Below are positions 44,895-52,801 of a stretch of DNA of 56,134 bases, piece by piece. Source of the stretch: Actinomyces dentalis DSM 19115 (lineage in GTDB: Bacteria > Actinomycetota > Actinomycetes > Actinomycetales > Actinomycetaceae); NCBI RefSeq assembly GCF_000429225.1, contig NZ_AUBL01000029.1:1-56134 (forward strand), given 5' to 3'. The notes beneath the pieces are model-generated. The model saw only the letters and a program-made list of their open reading frames with translations, ran no database searches and was not told the DNA's origin. The stretch's first letter is position 1; each line of letters opens with the position of its first letter. A program made the translations under genes and the position numbers.

Positions 44895-45938
44895 ATGGCC
44901 ACGCTTCGGGACGTCGCCCGGCTCGCCGGGGTCAGCGCCATGACCGTGTCCAACGTCATCAACGGGAGGGAGGGCAGGGTCTCCGCGGCGACCGTCGAGA
45001 AGGTGCGGGCCGCCGTCGAGGAGATCGGCTACGTCCCCAACGCCTCGGCCCGCTCCCTGGCGTCCTGCTCCTCGCGGATCATCGCCCTGGTCTACGGCGC
45101 CGTCCCGGGCCGCGCGGCCCTGGACTCGCCCTACGAGTCGCTCTTCGTGGGCGCCTGCGAGGAGCGGGCCCGCGGCGCCGGCTTCGCGCTCATGCTGTGC
45201 GGCGCCACGCGGGTGGCGGAGACGGTCTCCCAGCTGCGCTCCTGGAACGTGTCCGGGGCGGTCGTCATGGCGACCACCGCCATGGCCCCCCGCGACTTCG
45301 CGCGCCGCGTCGCCGCGCCGTCGGTGTTCGTCGACGCGTACGAGGACCTGGGCGAGGTCTCCCACGTCAATATCGACGACGTCGGCGGCGCGCGGATCGC
45401 CGGCGAGAAGCTGGCCGCGGCCGGGCATCGGAACATCGCCTTCGCCGGCCCCTCCACCGCCAGGCCGGGAGTGGTGCGCGCCAGGCTCGACGGCCTCAGG
45501 CGGGGGCTCGCCGAGCACGGCGCGACCCTCGAGCGGCGCAACGTCTTCCTCGCGGAGGTCGACTTCGGGCAGGGGCAGGCCCTCGCCCACCGCCTGGCGG
45601 AGGGGCGCAGGGAGATCACGGCCGTCTTCGCCTCCGGCGACATCCTGGCGCTGGGGATCGTCGCCGGGCTGAGGCAGTGCGGCCTCGACGTCCCCGGGGA
45701 CGTGTCCGTCGTCGGCTTCGACGGCCTGGAGATGTCCGCGTTCGCCGTCCCGCGGCTGACGACCGTGCGCCAGTCGGTGAGGGACAAGGCCACGACGGCC
45801 GTGGACTACCTCGTCGGGGCCATTGCGGCGGACGAGCTGGCCCCCCGCGGGACGATCCTGCCCGTGACCTGGATCCCCGGCGAGACCCTCGGGGCCCCGC
45901 CCGCCCCCGCGACGACCCGTGAAGGAGCAGCGCCATGA
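44895..45938 (+). CDS. LacI-family transcriptional regulator
   Basis: A 347-residue repressor. The DNA-binding headpiece is ATLRDVARLAGVSAMTVSNVINGREG and YVPNASARSLAS is the hinge region. The periplasmic-binding-like sugar domain contains IALVYGAVPG, VSHVNIDDVGGARIAGEKLAAAGH and DVSVVGFDGLEMSAF. The ATG at 44895 has GGAGGAACGAC ahead; upstream in-frame residues are unlikely. The stop overlaps the GH31 start by four bases. It probably responds to the alpha-glucoside taken up by the divergent importer. Confidence 0.93.
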   Translation: MATLRDVARLAGVSAMTVSNVINGREGRVSAATVEKVRAAVEEIGYVPNASARSLASCSSRIIALVYGAVPGRAALDSPYESLFVGACEERARGAGFALMLCGATRVAETVSQLRSWNVSGAVVMATTAMAPRDFARRVAAPSVFVDAYEDLGEVSHVNIDDVGGARIAGEKLAAAGHRNIAFAGPSTARPGVVRARLDGLRRGLAEHGATLERRNVFLAEVDFGQGQALAHRLAEGRREITAVFASGDILALGIVAGLRQCGLDVPGDVSVVGFDGLEMSAFAVPRLTTVRQSVRDKATTAVDYLVGAIAADELAPRGTILPVTWIPGETLGAPPAPATTREGAAP

Positions 45939-48190
45939 CCGCACCCGACCCGCTCCACGTGCCCGAGGGCAGGGGCCACCCCTACGACCACGGCGACGAG
46001 GAGCGCGTCCCCCTGCTGCCGATCGCGGGGGAGCCCGTCAGGCTCGGGATCGTCCCGGGGCGCCCGCCGGCCGGGGCCGTCGTCGAGATCGAGACGCGCG
46101 CCGGCGCGCGCGAGCGCCTCGCCCTGGCGCCCTCCGACGCCGCGGGGCCGGTCATCGGGGCAGAGGGGCACCTCGCCTCCGCGCAGGCGGCCGCCGTCGG
46201 CCCGACCGGCTGGACGGCGACGATCCCCCGGGCGCCCGAGGGGCCGTGGCGCTACCGCTTCCTCGTCACCGATCCCTCCGGGCGGGAGTCGCGCACCGAC
46301 TGGTTCCCGGTGGAGTCGGCGCGGTGGACGCCCGGCCCCGCCCGGGGGGAGGCGGGGCGGCTGCGGTGCCGCCGGGCGCTCGGGGACTCGATCGCCTGGC
46401 TGACCTCGTCGGCCGGCACCCACGGCGTGCGCTTCGCCATGCGGCTGGAGCGCGGCGAGCACGTCGTCGGGCTCGGGGAGCGCTACGACGCGATCGACCA
46501 GCGCGGGCACGACGTCGACCTGCGCGTCTTCGAGCAGTACAAGGGGCAGTGGCGCACGCCCTTCACCTACTTCCCCGTGCCCTTCGCCCACGTCGTCGGC
46601 GCGGCGGGATGGGGGTTCCACGTGGCCGCCGCGGGCCGCACCCGCCTGGCCATCGCCTCCGACGACCCCGACGCGCTCATCGTCGAGATCGACCTGGGGC
46701 GGGCCGAGCCGTGCCCCGAGGTGGAGGCGCCCGTGTGGGACGGCTCCCCCCAGGAGGTCCTGGCGGCCTACACGGCGCGCACGGGGCGCGGCGAGGAGCT
46801 GCCCGAGTGGGTCTTCGGGCTGTGGGCCTCCGGCAACGAGTGGAACACCCGCGACAGGGTCATGGAGCAGGTCGAGCGCCACGAGCGGGAGGGGATCCCC
46901 GTGTCGGTGGTGGTCATCGAGGCGTGGAGCGACGAGGAGGGGTTCTGCATCTTCCGCGACTCGCGCTACCGCGGGGACCCCTCCCGGCCCTACTCCTACG
47001 AGCACTTCGAGTTCCCGGCCGACGGCGCCTGGCCCGACCCCGCTGGAATGGTCGCCGAACTCCACGACCGGGGCGTGCGCGTCATCCTGTGGCAGGTCCC
47101 CCTGCAGAAGGACGAGCCGGGCCTGGGCGCGCCGGCCGCCGCCCAGCGCGACGCCCTGCTGGAGTCCGGGCACGTCGTCCGCCGGGCGGACGGGCGCCCC
47201 TACGCCAACCGCGGCTGGTGGTTCCCCGGCGCGCTCATGCCGGACCTGACCACCGCGCAGGGGGCGCGGTGGTGGACGAGCTGGCGGCGCTACCTCGTCG
47301 CGGACGTGGGCGTCGACGGGTTCAAGACCGACGGCGGCGAGCACGCCTGGGGGCGGGACCTGCGCTTCGGCGACGGCAGCGCCGGGGAGGCGGGGGCCAA
47401 CCTCTACCCGGTGGCCTACGCGCGCGCCTACGGGGACCTCCTGCGCCGCGAGGGCCGGGCCCCCGTCACCTTCTCCCGCTCCGGATTCACCGGCTCCCAG
47501 GCCCACGGCGCCTTCTGGGCGGGCGACGAGGACTCGACCTGGGAGGCCTTCCGGGCCGCGATCCGGGCAGGGCTGACGGCCTCGGCCTGCGGCGTCGTCT
47601 ACTGGGGGTGGGACATCGCCGGGTTCTCCGGCGACGTGCCCGAGGCCGAGCTCTACCTGCGGGCCTGGGGCGCGTCCGTCTTCATGCCCCTGATGCAGTA
47701 CCACTCGGAGTTCAACGGGCACCGCGCCCCGTGCCGCGACAGGACGCCCTGGAACGTCGCCGAGCGCCGGTCCTGCCCGCGGCTCGTGGATCTCGCGCGA
47801 GAGCTCGTCGCGGTGCGCCAGGGCCTGCGCCCCTACCTGGTGGAGCAGGCCGCGCGGGCCCTGCGCGGCGGCAAGCCGCTCATGCGGGCCCTGTTCTTCG
47901 AGACCTCCGACCCGGCGATCTGGGACTACGAGACCGAGTACCTGCTGGGCGACGACATCGTGGTCAACCCCGTGACCGAGCCGGGGCGCGGCCCCTGGAG
48001 GACCTACGCGCCCGCCGGGAGCTGGATCGATCCGTGGACCGGAGAGCGGGTGGACGGGGGCGCCGTCCACGAGCGGGACTACCCCCTCGGCGAGGTGCCG
48101 GTGCTGGTCAGGGCGGAGCGGTGGGGGGCTCTGGGGCCCGTCTTCGCCGGCGGGCGGCGGGGCGGCGCGCCCGTCACAGCTCGCCCATGA
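45935..48190 (+). CDS. GH31 glycoside hydrolase, YicI-like (alpha-glucosidase or alpha-xylosidase)
   Basis: A 751-residue cytoplasmic enzyme. The barrel includes LPEWVFGLWASGNEW and the nucleophile D466 in VDGFKTDGGEHAWG, which resembles the KTDFGE of alpha-xylosidases and 6-alpha-glucosyl enzymes. The acid/base D531 lies in FWAGDEDSTWEAFRAAIRAGLTAS. VVYWGWDIAGFSG and MPLMQYHSEFN follow. It is a subtype different from the GH31 encoded at 38964-41516, so the pair may attack different linkages. The ATG overlaps the LacI gene stop. The 3' end overlaps the convergent ROK gene by 17 bp. Confidence 0.93.
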   Translation: MTAPDPLHVPEGRGHPYDHGDEERVPLLPIAGEPVRLGIVPGRPPAGAVVEIETRAGARERLALAPSDAAGPVIGAEGHLASAQAAAVGPTGWTATIPRAPEGPWRYRFLVTDPSGRESRTDWFPVESARWTPGPARGEAGRLRCRRALGDSIAWLTSSAGTHGVRFAMRLERGEHVVGLGERYDAIDQRGHDVDLRVFEQYKGQWRTPFTYFPVPFAHVVGAAGWGFHVAAAGRTRLAIASDDPDALIVEIDLGRAEPCPEVEAPVWDGSPQEVLAAYTARTGRGEELPEWVFGLWASGNEWNTRDRVMEQVERHEREGIPVSVVVIEAWSDEEGFCIFRDSRYRGDPSRPYSYEHFEFPADGAWPDPAGMVAELHDRGVRVILWQVPLQKDEPGLGAPAAAQRDALLESGHVVRRADGRPYANRGWWFPGALMPDLTTAQGARWWTSWRRYLVADVGVDGFKTDGGEHAWGRDLRFGDGSAGEAGANLYPVAYARAYGDLLRREGRAPVTFSRSGFTGSQAHGAFWAGDEDSTWEAFRAAIRAGLTASACGVVYWGWDIAGFSGDVPEAELYLRAWGASVFMPLMQYHSEFNGHRAPCRDRTPWNVAERRSCPRLVDLARELVAVRQGLRPYLVEQAARALRGGKPLMRALFFETSDPAIWDYETEYLLGDDIVVNPVTEPGRGPWRTYAPAGSWIDPWTGERVDGGAVHERDYPLGEVPVLVRAERWGALGPVFAGGRRGGAPVTARP

Positions 48191-49352
48191 CCCGGGACCT
48201 CAGGGCCAGGCAGGCCGCGCCCCGCGCCCAGTCGACCCGCTCGTGCTCGCGCACCGCGATCGTCGGGCTCTGCGCGCTCGCGCGCCGCACCGCCGCGATG
48301 CCCACCATCACCTGCTCCTCGAACAGCGAGGCGATCGTCGCGCGCTCACCGGCCACGACGACGACCTCCGGCAGGGTGAAGGCGGCGAGCATTCCGATCA
48401 GGCGCCCCAGGCGCCGGGCGAAGGAGGCGCACACGGCCACGGCCGCCCGGTCGCCGTCGGCCGCGCGCCGCACGATCGCCCCGGCCCGCGCCCGTCCGCC
48501 GCCCGCCGCCGTCCAGGCCCGCTCCAGGGCGGTGTCCGTCAGACAGTCCATGGCCGGGGAGGCGACCGGCGGGCGGGCGCCGTCGGGAACCGGGATGGTG
48601 CCCAGGAGGCCGAGCTCGGCGTCGGGCGAGGTGATCACCCCGCCGTCGACGACCAGCCCGTAGCCCACGCCCACTCCCACCGTGACCAGTGCGAAGCGCC
48701 CATGGTCCCGGCCCGCCCCGAACCACGCCTCGTGCTGGGTCAGGGCGGTCAGGTCGTTGCCGACCCTGGTCGGCAGGCCGGTGCGCGCCTCGATCGCCGC
48801 GGCCAGCGGCACGCCGCGCCATCCGAGGAAGACCGCCTCGTCGACGGTGCGTCCGTCGCGGCTCGTGCCCCCCAGACTGAGGCCCAGGCAGCTGGGCGCG
48901 GGCGCCGCCGGGCGGCGGGCGAGCAGCTCGCCGACGACGTCGGCCAGCAAGTCCGTCACCCGCCGCGGGTCGTGGCCCGGCAGCGGGCGGCGAGCCGTCT
49001 CCAGCACGTTCAGGCGCAGGTCGGTCAGCACGGCCGTGAGGGTGCGCGCCGACACGGAGACACCCACGAGGCTTTCGGCGTCGGCCCGCACCTCCAGGGG
49101 GGAGGGGGGCCGGCCCGCGCCCGAGGCCCGCTCGGGGCGGGTGACCAGCAGACCCCGCTCGACGAGGGGGGCGGTCAGCCGCGTGACCGACCCCGGCGAG
49201 ATGCCGACCAGGCTCATGATCTGCGGGCGCGACAGGCGCCCGTGGCGCAGGAGGGCGAGGACGATCGCCCGCTGGGTCCCGCTCAGCTCCGCCCACGGGG
49301 AGGCGGGGGCCGTCGGGCCCCCGCCCGCGGGCGGCGCGTTCTGAGCGGGCAT
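48174..49352 (-). CDS. ROK-family transcriptional regulator
   Basis: A 392-residue regulator. A winged HTH (RAIVLALLRHGRLSRPQIMSLVGISPGSVTRLTAPLVERGLL) precedes a ROK sugar-kinase-like domain (LGLSLGGTSRDGRTVDEAV, then RVGNDLTALTQHEAWFGAG). The usual zinc-binding CxCGxxGC motif is absent; the region reads ELGLLGTIPVPDG with no cysteine cluster. This suggests a ligand sensor without kinase activity. It is divergent from the second sugar-import operon, with a strong palindrome in between, and tail to tail with the GH31 gene. Confidence 0.9.
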   Translation of the reverse strand: MPAQNAPPAGGGPTAPASPWAELSGTQRAIVLALLRHGRLSRPQIMSLVGISPGSVTRLTAPLVERGLLVTRPERASGAGRPPSPLEVRADAESLVGVSVSARTLTAVLTDLRLNVLETARRPLPGHDPRRVTDLLADVVGELLARRPAAPAPSCLGLSLGGTSRDGRTVDEAVFLGWRGVPLAAAIEARTGLPTRVGNDLTALTQHEAWFGAGRDHGRFALVTVGVGVGYGLVVDGGVITSPDAELGLLGTIPVPDGARPPVASPAMDCLTDTALERAWTAAGGGRARAGAIVRRAADGDRAAVAVCASFARRLGRLIGMLAAFTLPEVVVVAGERATIASLFEEQVMVGIAAVRRASAQSPTIAVREHERVDWARGAACLALRSRVMGEL

Positions 49353-49391
49353 GGGGCCATCATGCCCGACGGCGGGGGCTTGTCACGTCGT

Positions 49392-49410
49392 TTATTTTGT
49401 AGCAAAATAA
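49392..49410. promoter_or_regulatory. Operator palindrome for the ROK regulator
   Basis: TTATTTTG-TAG-CAAAATAA is a perfect 8+3+8 dyad, the only AT-rich stretch in the 140-bp gap between the divergent ROK gene and the binding-protein gene. ROK repressors such as XylR and NagC bind similar AT-rich dyads, so it likely regulates both genes. Confidence 0.7.
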
Positions 49411-49492
49411 TCTCGGGTCGCGGCCCCGGCCCCCGGAACCGCGACCAGACCCCACTCACCCACCTCAAGCAAGGATGCACGGAGGTCCCTCC

Positions 49493-50758
49493 ATGACAGC
49501 ACTGAGCAGGCGCTCCTTCCTCGCCGCCGCGGCGGGGACGGCGGCGCTCGCGGCCGCCGGCGGACTCGCCGGATGCTCGTCCGGCGACGGCAAGGTCCAT
49601 CTCGAGCTCTTCCAGTTCAAGAGCGAGGCCATCAACCTCTTCGACCGGATCTGCACCGACTTCAACGAGGCCAACCCCGACATCGTCGTCACCCAGAACT
49701 TCCAGGCCAACAACATCACCTCCCTGCGGGCCCGCCTGGTCAAGGGCGACATGCCGGACCTCATCACCATCAACGGCGACTACAACTACGGGGCGCTGAC
49801 CAGGACCAGCATCTTCTACGACTTCGGCCGGACCGCCCTGCTCGACGGCGTCAACCCCGCCTTCGCCTCCATCCTCAACACCCTCGGCCAGGGCGGGGAG
49901 GGGCAGACCAACGGCCTCGCCTTCGCCGACAACGGCTCGGGCATCATCTACAACAAGGACATCTTCGCCGAGGCGGGCCTGGAGCCGCCCACCACCTGGA
50001 ACGAGCTCATCGGCATCTGCGACGAGCTCACCGGGCGGGGCATCAACCCCTTCTACTGGGCGACCAAGGACAACTGGACCGGCGCGCCGGCCTTCTCCTC
50101 CCTGTCCGGCTCCTTCCTCACCGACGGCGTCGCCGCCTGGTACGCCAAGCGCGCCGACCTGTCCTCGGGGACCTCCTTCGCCGAGCTCACCCCCGTGTTC
50201 GAGAAGATGCTCCAGGCCTACGGCTACGGCAACCCCGACAAGGCGGGCCTGGGCTACAACGACGGCAACCAGGGCTTCGCCCAGGGCAAGGGGGCCATGT
50301 ACTGGCACGGCACCTACGCCATCCCCGCCATCCGCTCCTACAACTCCGACATCAACCTGGGCACCTTCGCCACCCCGGCCGACACCGCCGCCGACACCAG
50401 GGTCGTCTCCGGCGTCGACGTCGCCCTGACCATGGGCAAGGACCCGGCGCACCCCGAGGAGAGCCTGCGCTTCTTCGAGTACCTCATGAGCGAGGCCAAT
50501 ATGAAGTCCTACTGCGACGAGCAGGTCGCCTACCCGACCCTGACGGCGCTGTCCACCACCGACCCCGCGCTGGAGGGCCTCCAGCCCTACTTCGACTCCG
50601 GGCGCGTGGCGACCTACTCGGACCACAACTTCCCGCCGGCCATCACGCTCAACTCCTACCTCCAGCAGTACTTCTTCAGCGGCGACCTCGACCAGCTCAT
50701 CACCACCCTGGACAGCCGGTGGGACAAGGTCATCCGCCGCATCAACGAGACGGCGTGA
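49493..50758 (+). CDS. Sugar-binding lipoprotein of the second ABC importer
   Basis: A 421-residue binding protein. A Tat motif (SRRSFL, residues 5-10) and a lipobox LAGC with C28 indicate Tat export and lipid anchoring. KVHLELFQFKSEAINLFDRICTDFNEANPDIVV and IIYNKDIFAEAGLEPPTTWNELIGICDEL are typical of oligosaccharide-binding proteins. GGAGG lies eight bases ahead of the ATG. Two permease genes follow after 13 and 6 bp. The ROK regulator faces it. Confidence 0.92.
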   Translation: MTALSRRSFLAAAAGTAALAAAGGLAGCSSGDGKVHLELFQFKSEAINLFDRICTDFNEANPDIVVTQNFQANNITSLRARLVKGDMPDLITINGDYNYGALTRTSIFYDFGRTALLDGVNPAFASILNTLGQGGEGQTNGLAFADNGSGIIYNKDIFAEAGLEPPTTWNELIGICDELTGRGINPFYWATKDNWTGAPAFSSLSGSFLTDGVAAWYAKRADLSSGTSFAELTPVFEKMLQAYGYGNPDKAGLGYNDGNQGFAQGKGAMYWHGTYAIPAIRSYNSDINLGTFATPADTAADTRVVSGVDVALTMGKDPAHPEESLRFFEYLMSEANMKSYCDEQVAYPTLTALSTTDPALEGLQPYFDSGRVATYSDHNFPPAITLNSYLQQYFFSGDLDQLITTLDSRWDKVIRRINETA

Positions 50759-50771
50759 GAAAGGCGAACGC

Positions 50772-51710
50772 ATGATGACCACCACGACCACCGACTCCGG
50801 GGCCAGGGCCGCGACGCCGTCGGACCGCCGGAAGGACCGGGGCGGCCGGGGCAGGAGGATCGACCCGGCCTTCATCTGGATGACCGTGCCCGCGGCCGCC
50901 GTCTTCACCGTGCTGCTGACGATCCCGCTGCTGACCGGGTTCTTCTACACCTTCACCAACTCCAAGGGCTACGGCGACTGGCACTTCGTCGGGCTGACCA
51001 ACTACAAGAACCTCTTCACCGACGACATCATCTGGGGCTCGTACCTGTTCACCTTCAAGTACGCGATCGTCGCCTCGCTCCTGACCAACCTCATCGCCCT
51101 GGGCCTGGCGCTGCTGCTCAACTCCAGGATCAAGGCGCAGAGCCTGCTGCGCGGGGTCTTCTTCGTCCCCTACGTCCTGCCGGTGCTGGTCGTCTCCTAC
51201 ATCTTCAGCTACCTGTTCACCAACAACCTGCCGGCGATCGGCCAGGCCCTGGGGTGGGAGTGGCTGAGCACCTCGCTGCTGGCCAACGAGGACCTGGCCT
51301 GGCTCGCCATCGTGCTCGTGGGAGTGTGGCAGGCGGTCGCCTACAACACGATCATCTACCTGGCCGGGCTGCAGACCGTGCCCGATGAGATCTACGAGGC
51401 CTCCGCGCTCGACGGCGCCGGACCCGTGCGGCGACTGTGGTCCATGACCCTGCCGCTCATCATCCCCTACATGGGCATCAACATGGTGCTGTCCTTCAAG
51501 GGCTTCCTGGGCGTGTTCGACCAGATCGTCGCCCTGACCAGCGGCGGCCCGGGCACCGCGACCCAGTCCATCTCCTACCTCATCTTCACCAACGGCTTCC
51601 AGGGCGGCGAGTACGCCTACCAGACGGCGAACGGCATCATCTACTTCCTCATCGTGGTGCTGCTGTCCTTCGCCCAGCTCCGCTTCACCCAGAGCCAGGA
51701 AAGGGTCTGA
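50772..51710 (+). CDS. Carbohydrate ABC permease, MalF type (second importer)
   Basis: A 312-residue protein. About 35 polar N-terminal residues precede six helices (FIWMTVPAAAVFTVLLTIPLLTGFFYTFTNSKGYGDWHFVGLTNY). The EAA loop is DEIYEASALDGAGPVRRLWSMTLPLIIP. The ATG follows GAGAAAGGCG. It sits 13 bases after the binding-protein gene and six bases before its partner permease. Confidence 0.93.
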   Translation: MMTTTTTDSGARAATPSDRRKDRGGRGRRIDPAFIWMTVPAAAVFTVLLTIPLLTGFFYTFTNSKGYGDWHFVGLTNYKNLFTDDIIWGSYLFTFKYAIVASLLTNLIALGLALLLNSRIKAQSLLRGVFFVPYVLPVLVVSYIFSYLFTNNLPAIGQALGWEWLSTSLLANEDLAWLAIVLVGVWQAVAYNTIIYLAGLQTVPDEIYEASALDGAGPVRRLWSMTLPLIIPYMGINMVLSFKGFLGVFDQIVALTSGGPGTATQSISYLIFTNGFQGGEYAYQTANGIIYFLIVVLLSFAQLRFTQSQERV

Positions 51711-51716
51711 TCCGCG

Positions 51717-52616
51717 ATGACCACCACCACCGCCCCCGCGTCGCGCCTGGGCGCCGGCGCCCCCGAGGTCTACCGGGTCCGCCGTCACTCCAGGGGTACC
51801 TTCGGCCGCACCAACTGGTGGGGCACCGCCCTGGCGGTCGTCCTGAGCCTGACGATCCTGGTGCCGCTCTACTTCACCGTCGTCACCTCCTTCAAGACCA
51901 CCGAGGAGCTGGCTGCCTCCGGCTGGGCGCTGCCCGAGCACTGGAGCCTGGACAACTTCCGCACCGCCTGGGAGACGACCTCCTACCCCAAGCGGCTGCT
52001 GACCACCTCGATCATCACCGTGGGGGCCACCGTCTTCACGCTGCTGACCAACTCGATGGTCGCCTACGCGCTGGGGCGCAATATGCACCGGCCCTGGTTC
52101 CGCCGCATGTACTACTACTTCGTGGCGGCCCTGTTCGTGCCCTTCCCCATCATCATGCTGCCGGTGGTCAAGGAGACCGCCCTGCTGCACCTGGACAACG
52201 AGGCGGGCCTCATCCTGCTCTACGTCGTCTACGGCCTGGCCTTCAACATCCTCATGTACACCTCCTTCATCAAGGCGATCCCCGAGGAGCTCGAGGAGGC
52301 GGCGGCGATCGACGGCGCCTCGCGCTGGCAGATCTTCTGGAGGATCATCTTCCCGCTGCTGTCGCCCATGAACGCCACGGTCGGGATCCTCACCTGCCTG
52401 TGGGCCTGGAACGACTTCCTGCTGCCGCTGGTCATCCTCACCGACCAGACCAAGGCGACGCTGCCGCTGGCCCAGTACGTCTTCCAGGGGCAGTTCAACA
52501 CGAACTACCCGGTGTCCTTCGCCTCCTACCTCATGGCGATCGCCCCCATGTTCCTCGTCTACGTCTTCGCCCAGCGCTGGGTCATCTCCGGCGTCATGCG
52601 GGGGTCGCAGAAGTGA
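51717..52616 (+). CDS. Carbohydrate ABC permease, MalG type (second importer)
   Basis: A 299-residue protein with six helices starting NWWGTALAVVLSLTILVPLYFTVVTSFKTTEEL. The EAA loop is EELEEAAAIDGASRWQIFWRIIFPLLSP. It pairs with the preceding MalF-type permease; the binding protein delivers the substrate. As in the first operon, no ATPase gene is present. A GC-rich hairpin follows the stop codon before the GH13 gene. Confidence 0.93.
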   Translation: MTTTTAPASRLGAGAPEVYRVRRHSRGTFGRTNWWGTALAVVLSLTILVPLYFTVVTSFKTTEELAASGWALPEHWSLDNFRTAWETTSYPKRLLTTSIITVGATVFTLLTNSMVAYALGRNMHRPWFRRMYYYFVAALFVPFPIIMLPVVKETALLHLDNEAGLILLYVVYGLAFNILMYTSFIKAIPEELEEAAAIDGASRWQIFWRIIFPLLSPMNATVGILTCLWAWNDFLLPLVILTDQTKATLPLAQYVFQGQFNTNYPVSFASYLMAIAPMFLVYVFAQRWVISGVMRGSQK

Positions 52617-52623
52617 GATCCGC

Positions 52624-52650
52624 GGGGCGGGGCCGGCTCGGCCCCGCCCC
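52624..52650. terminator. Intra-operon GC hairpin
   Basis: Perfect 11-bp arms, GGGGCGGGGCC and GGCCCCGCCCC, around a GGCTC loop start eight bases after the permease stop. Without a U-run it may act as a partial terminator, or as a 3' stabiliser that sets lower expression of the following GH13 gene compared with the transporter. Confidence 0.5.
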
Positions 52651-52801
52651 GGTCACATCCCGCCCGCCGTCGCGCCGCACTGCGCCGCAAGGCCGAATCG
52701 AGTCCGCCGCCCGGACCGGCCGGGGCGGCCGGGGCGGGATCGGCCGGAGCCCACCACCGCCGTCGTCCACCGCAACCAGCACCGCACCGGAAGGTCCTCC
52801 C

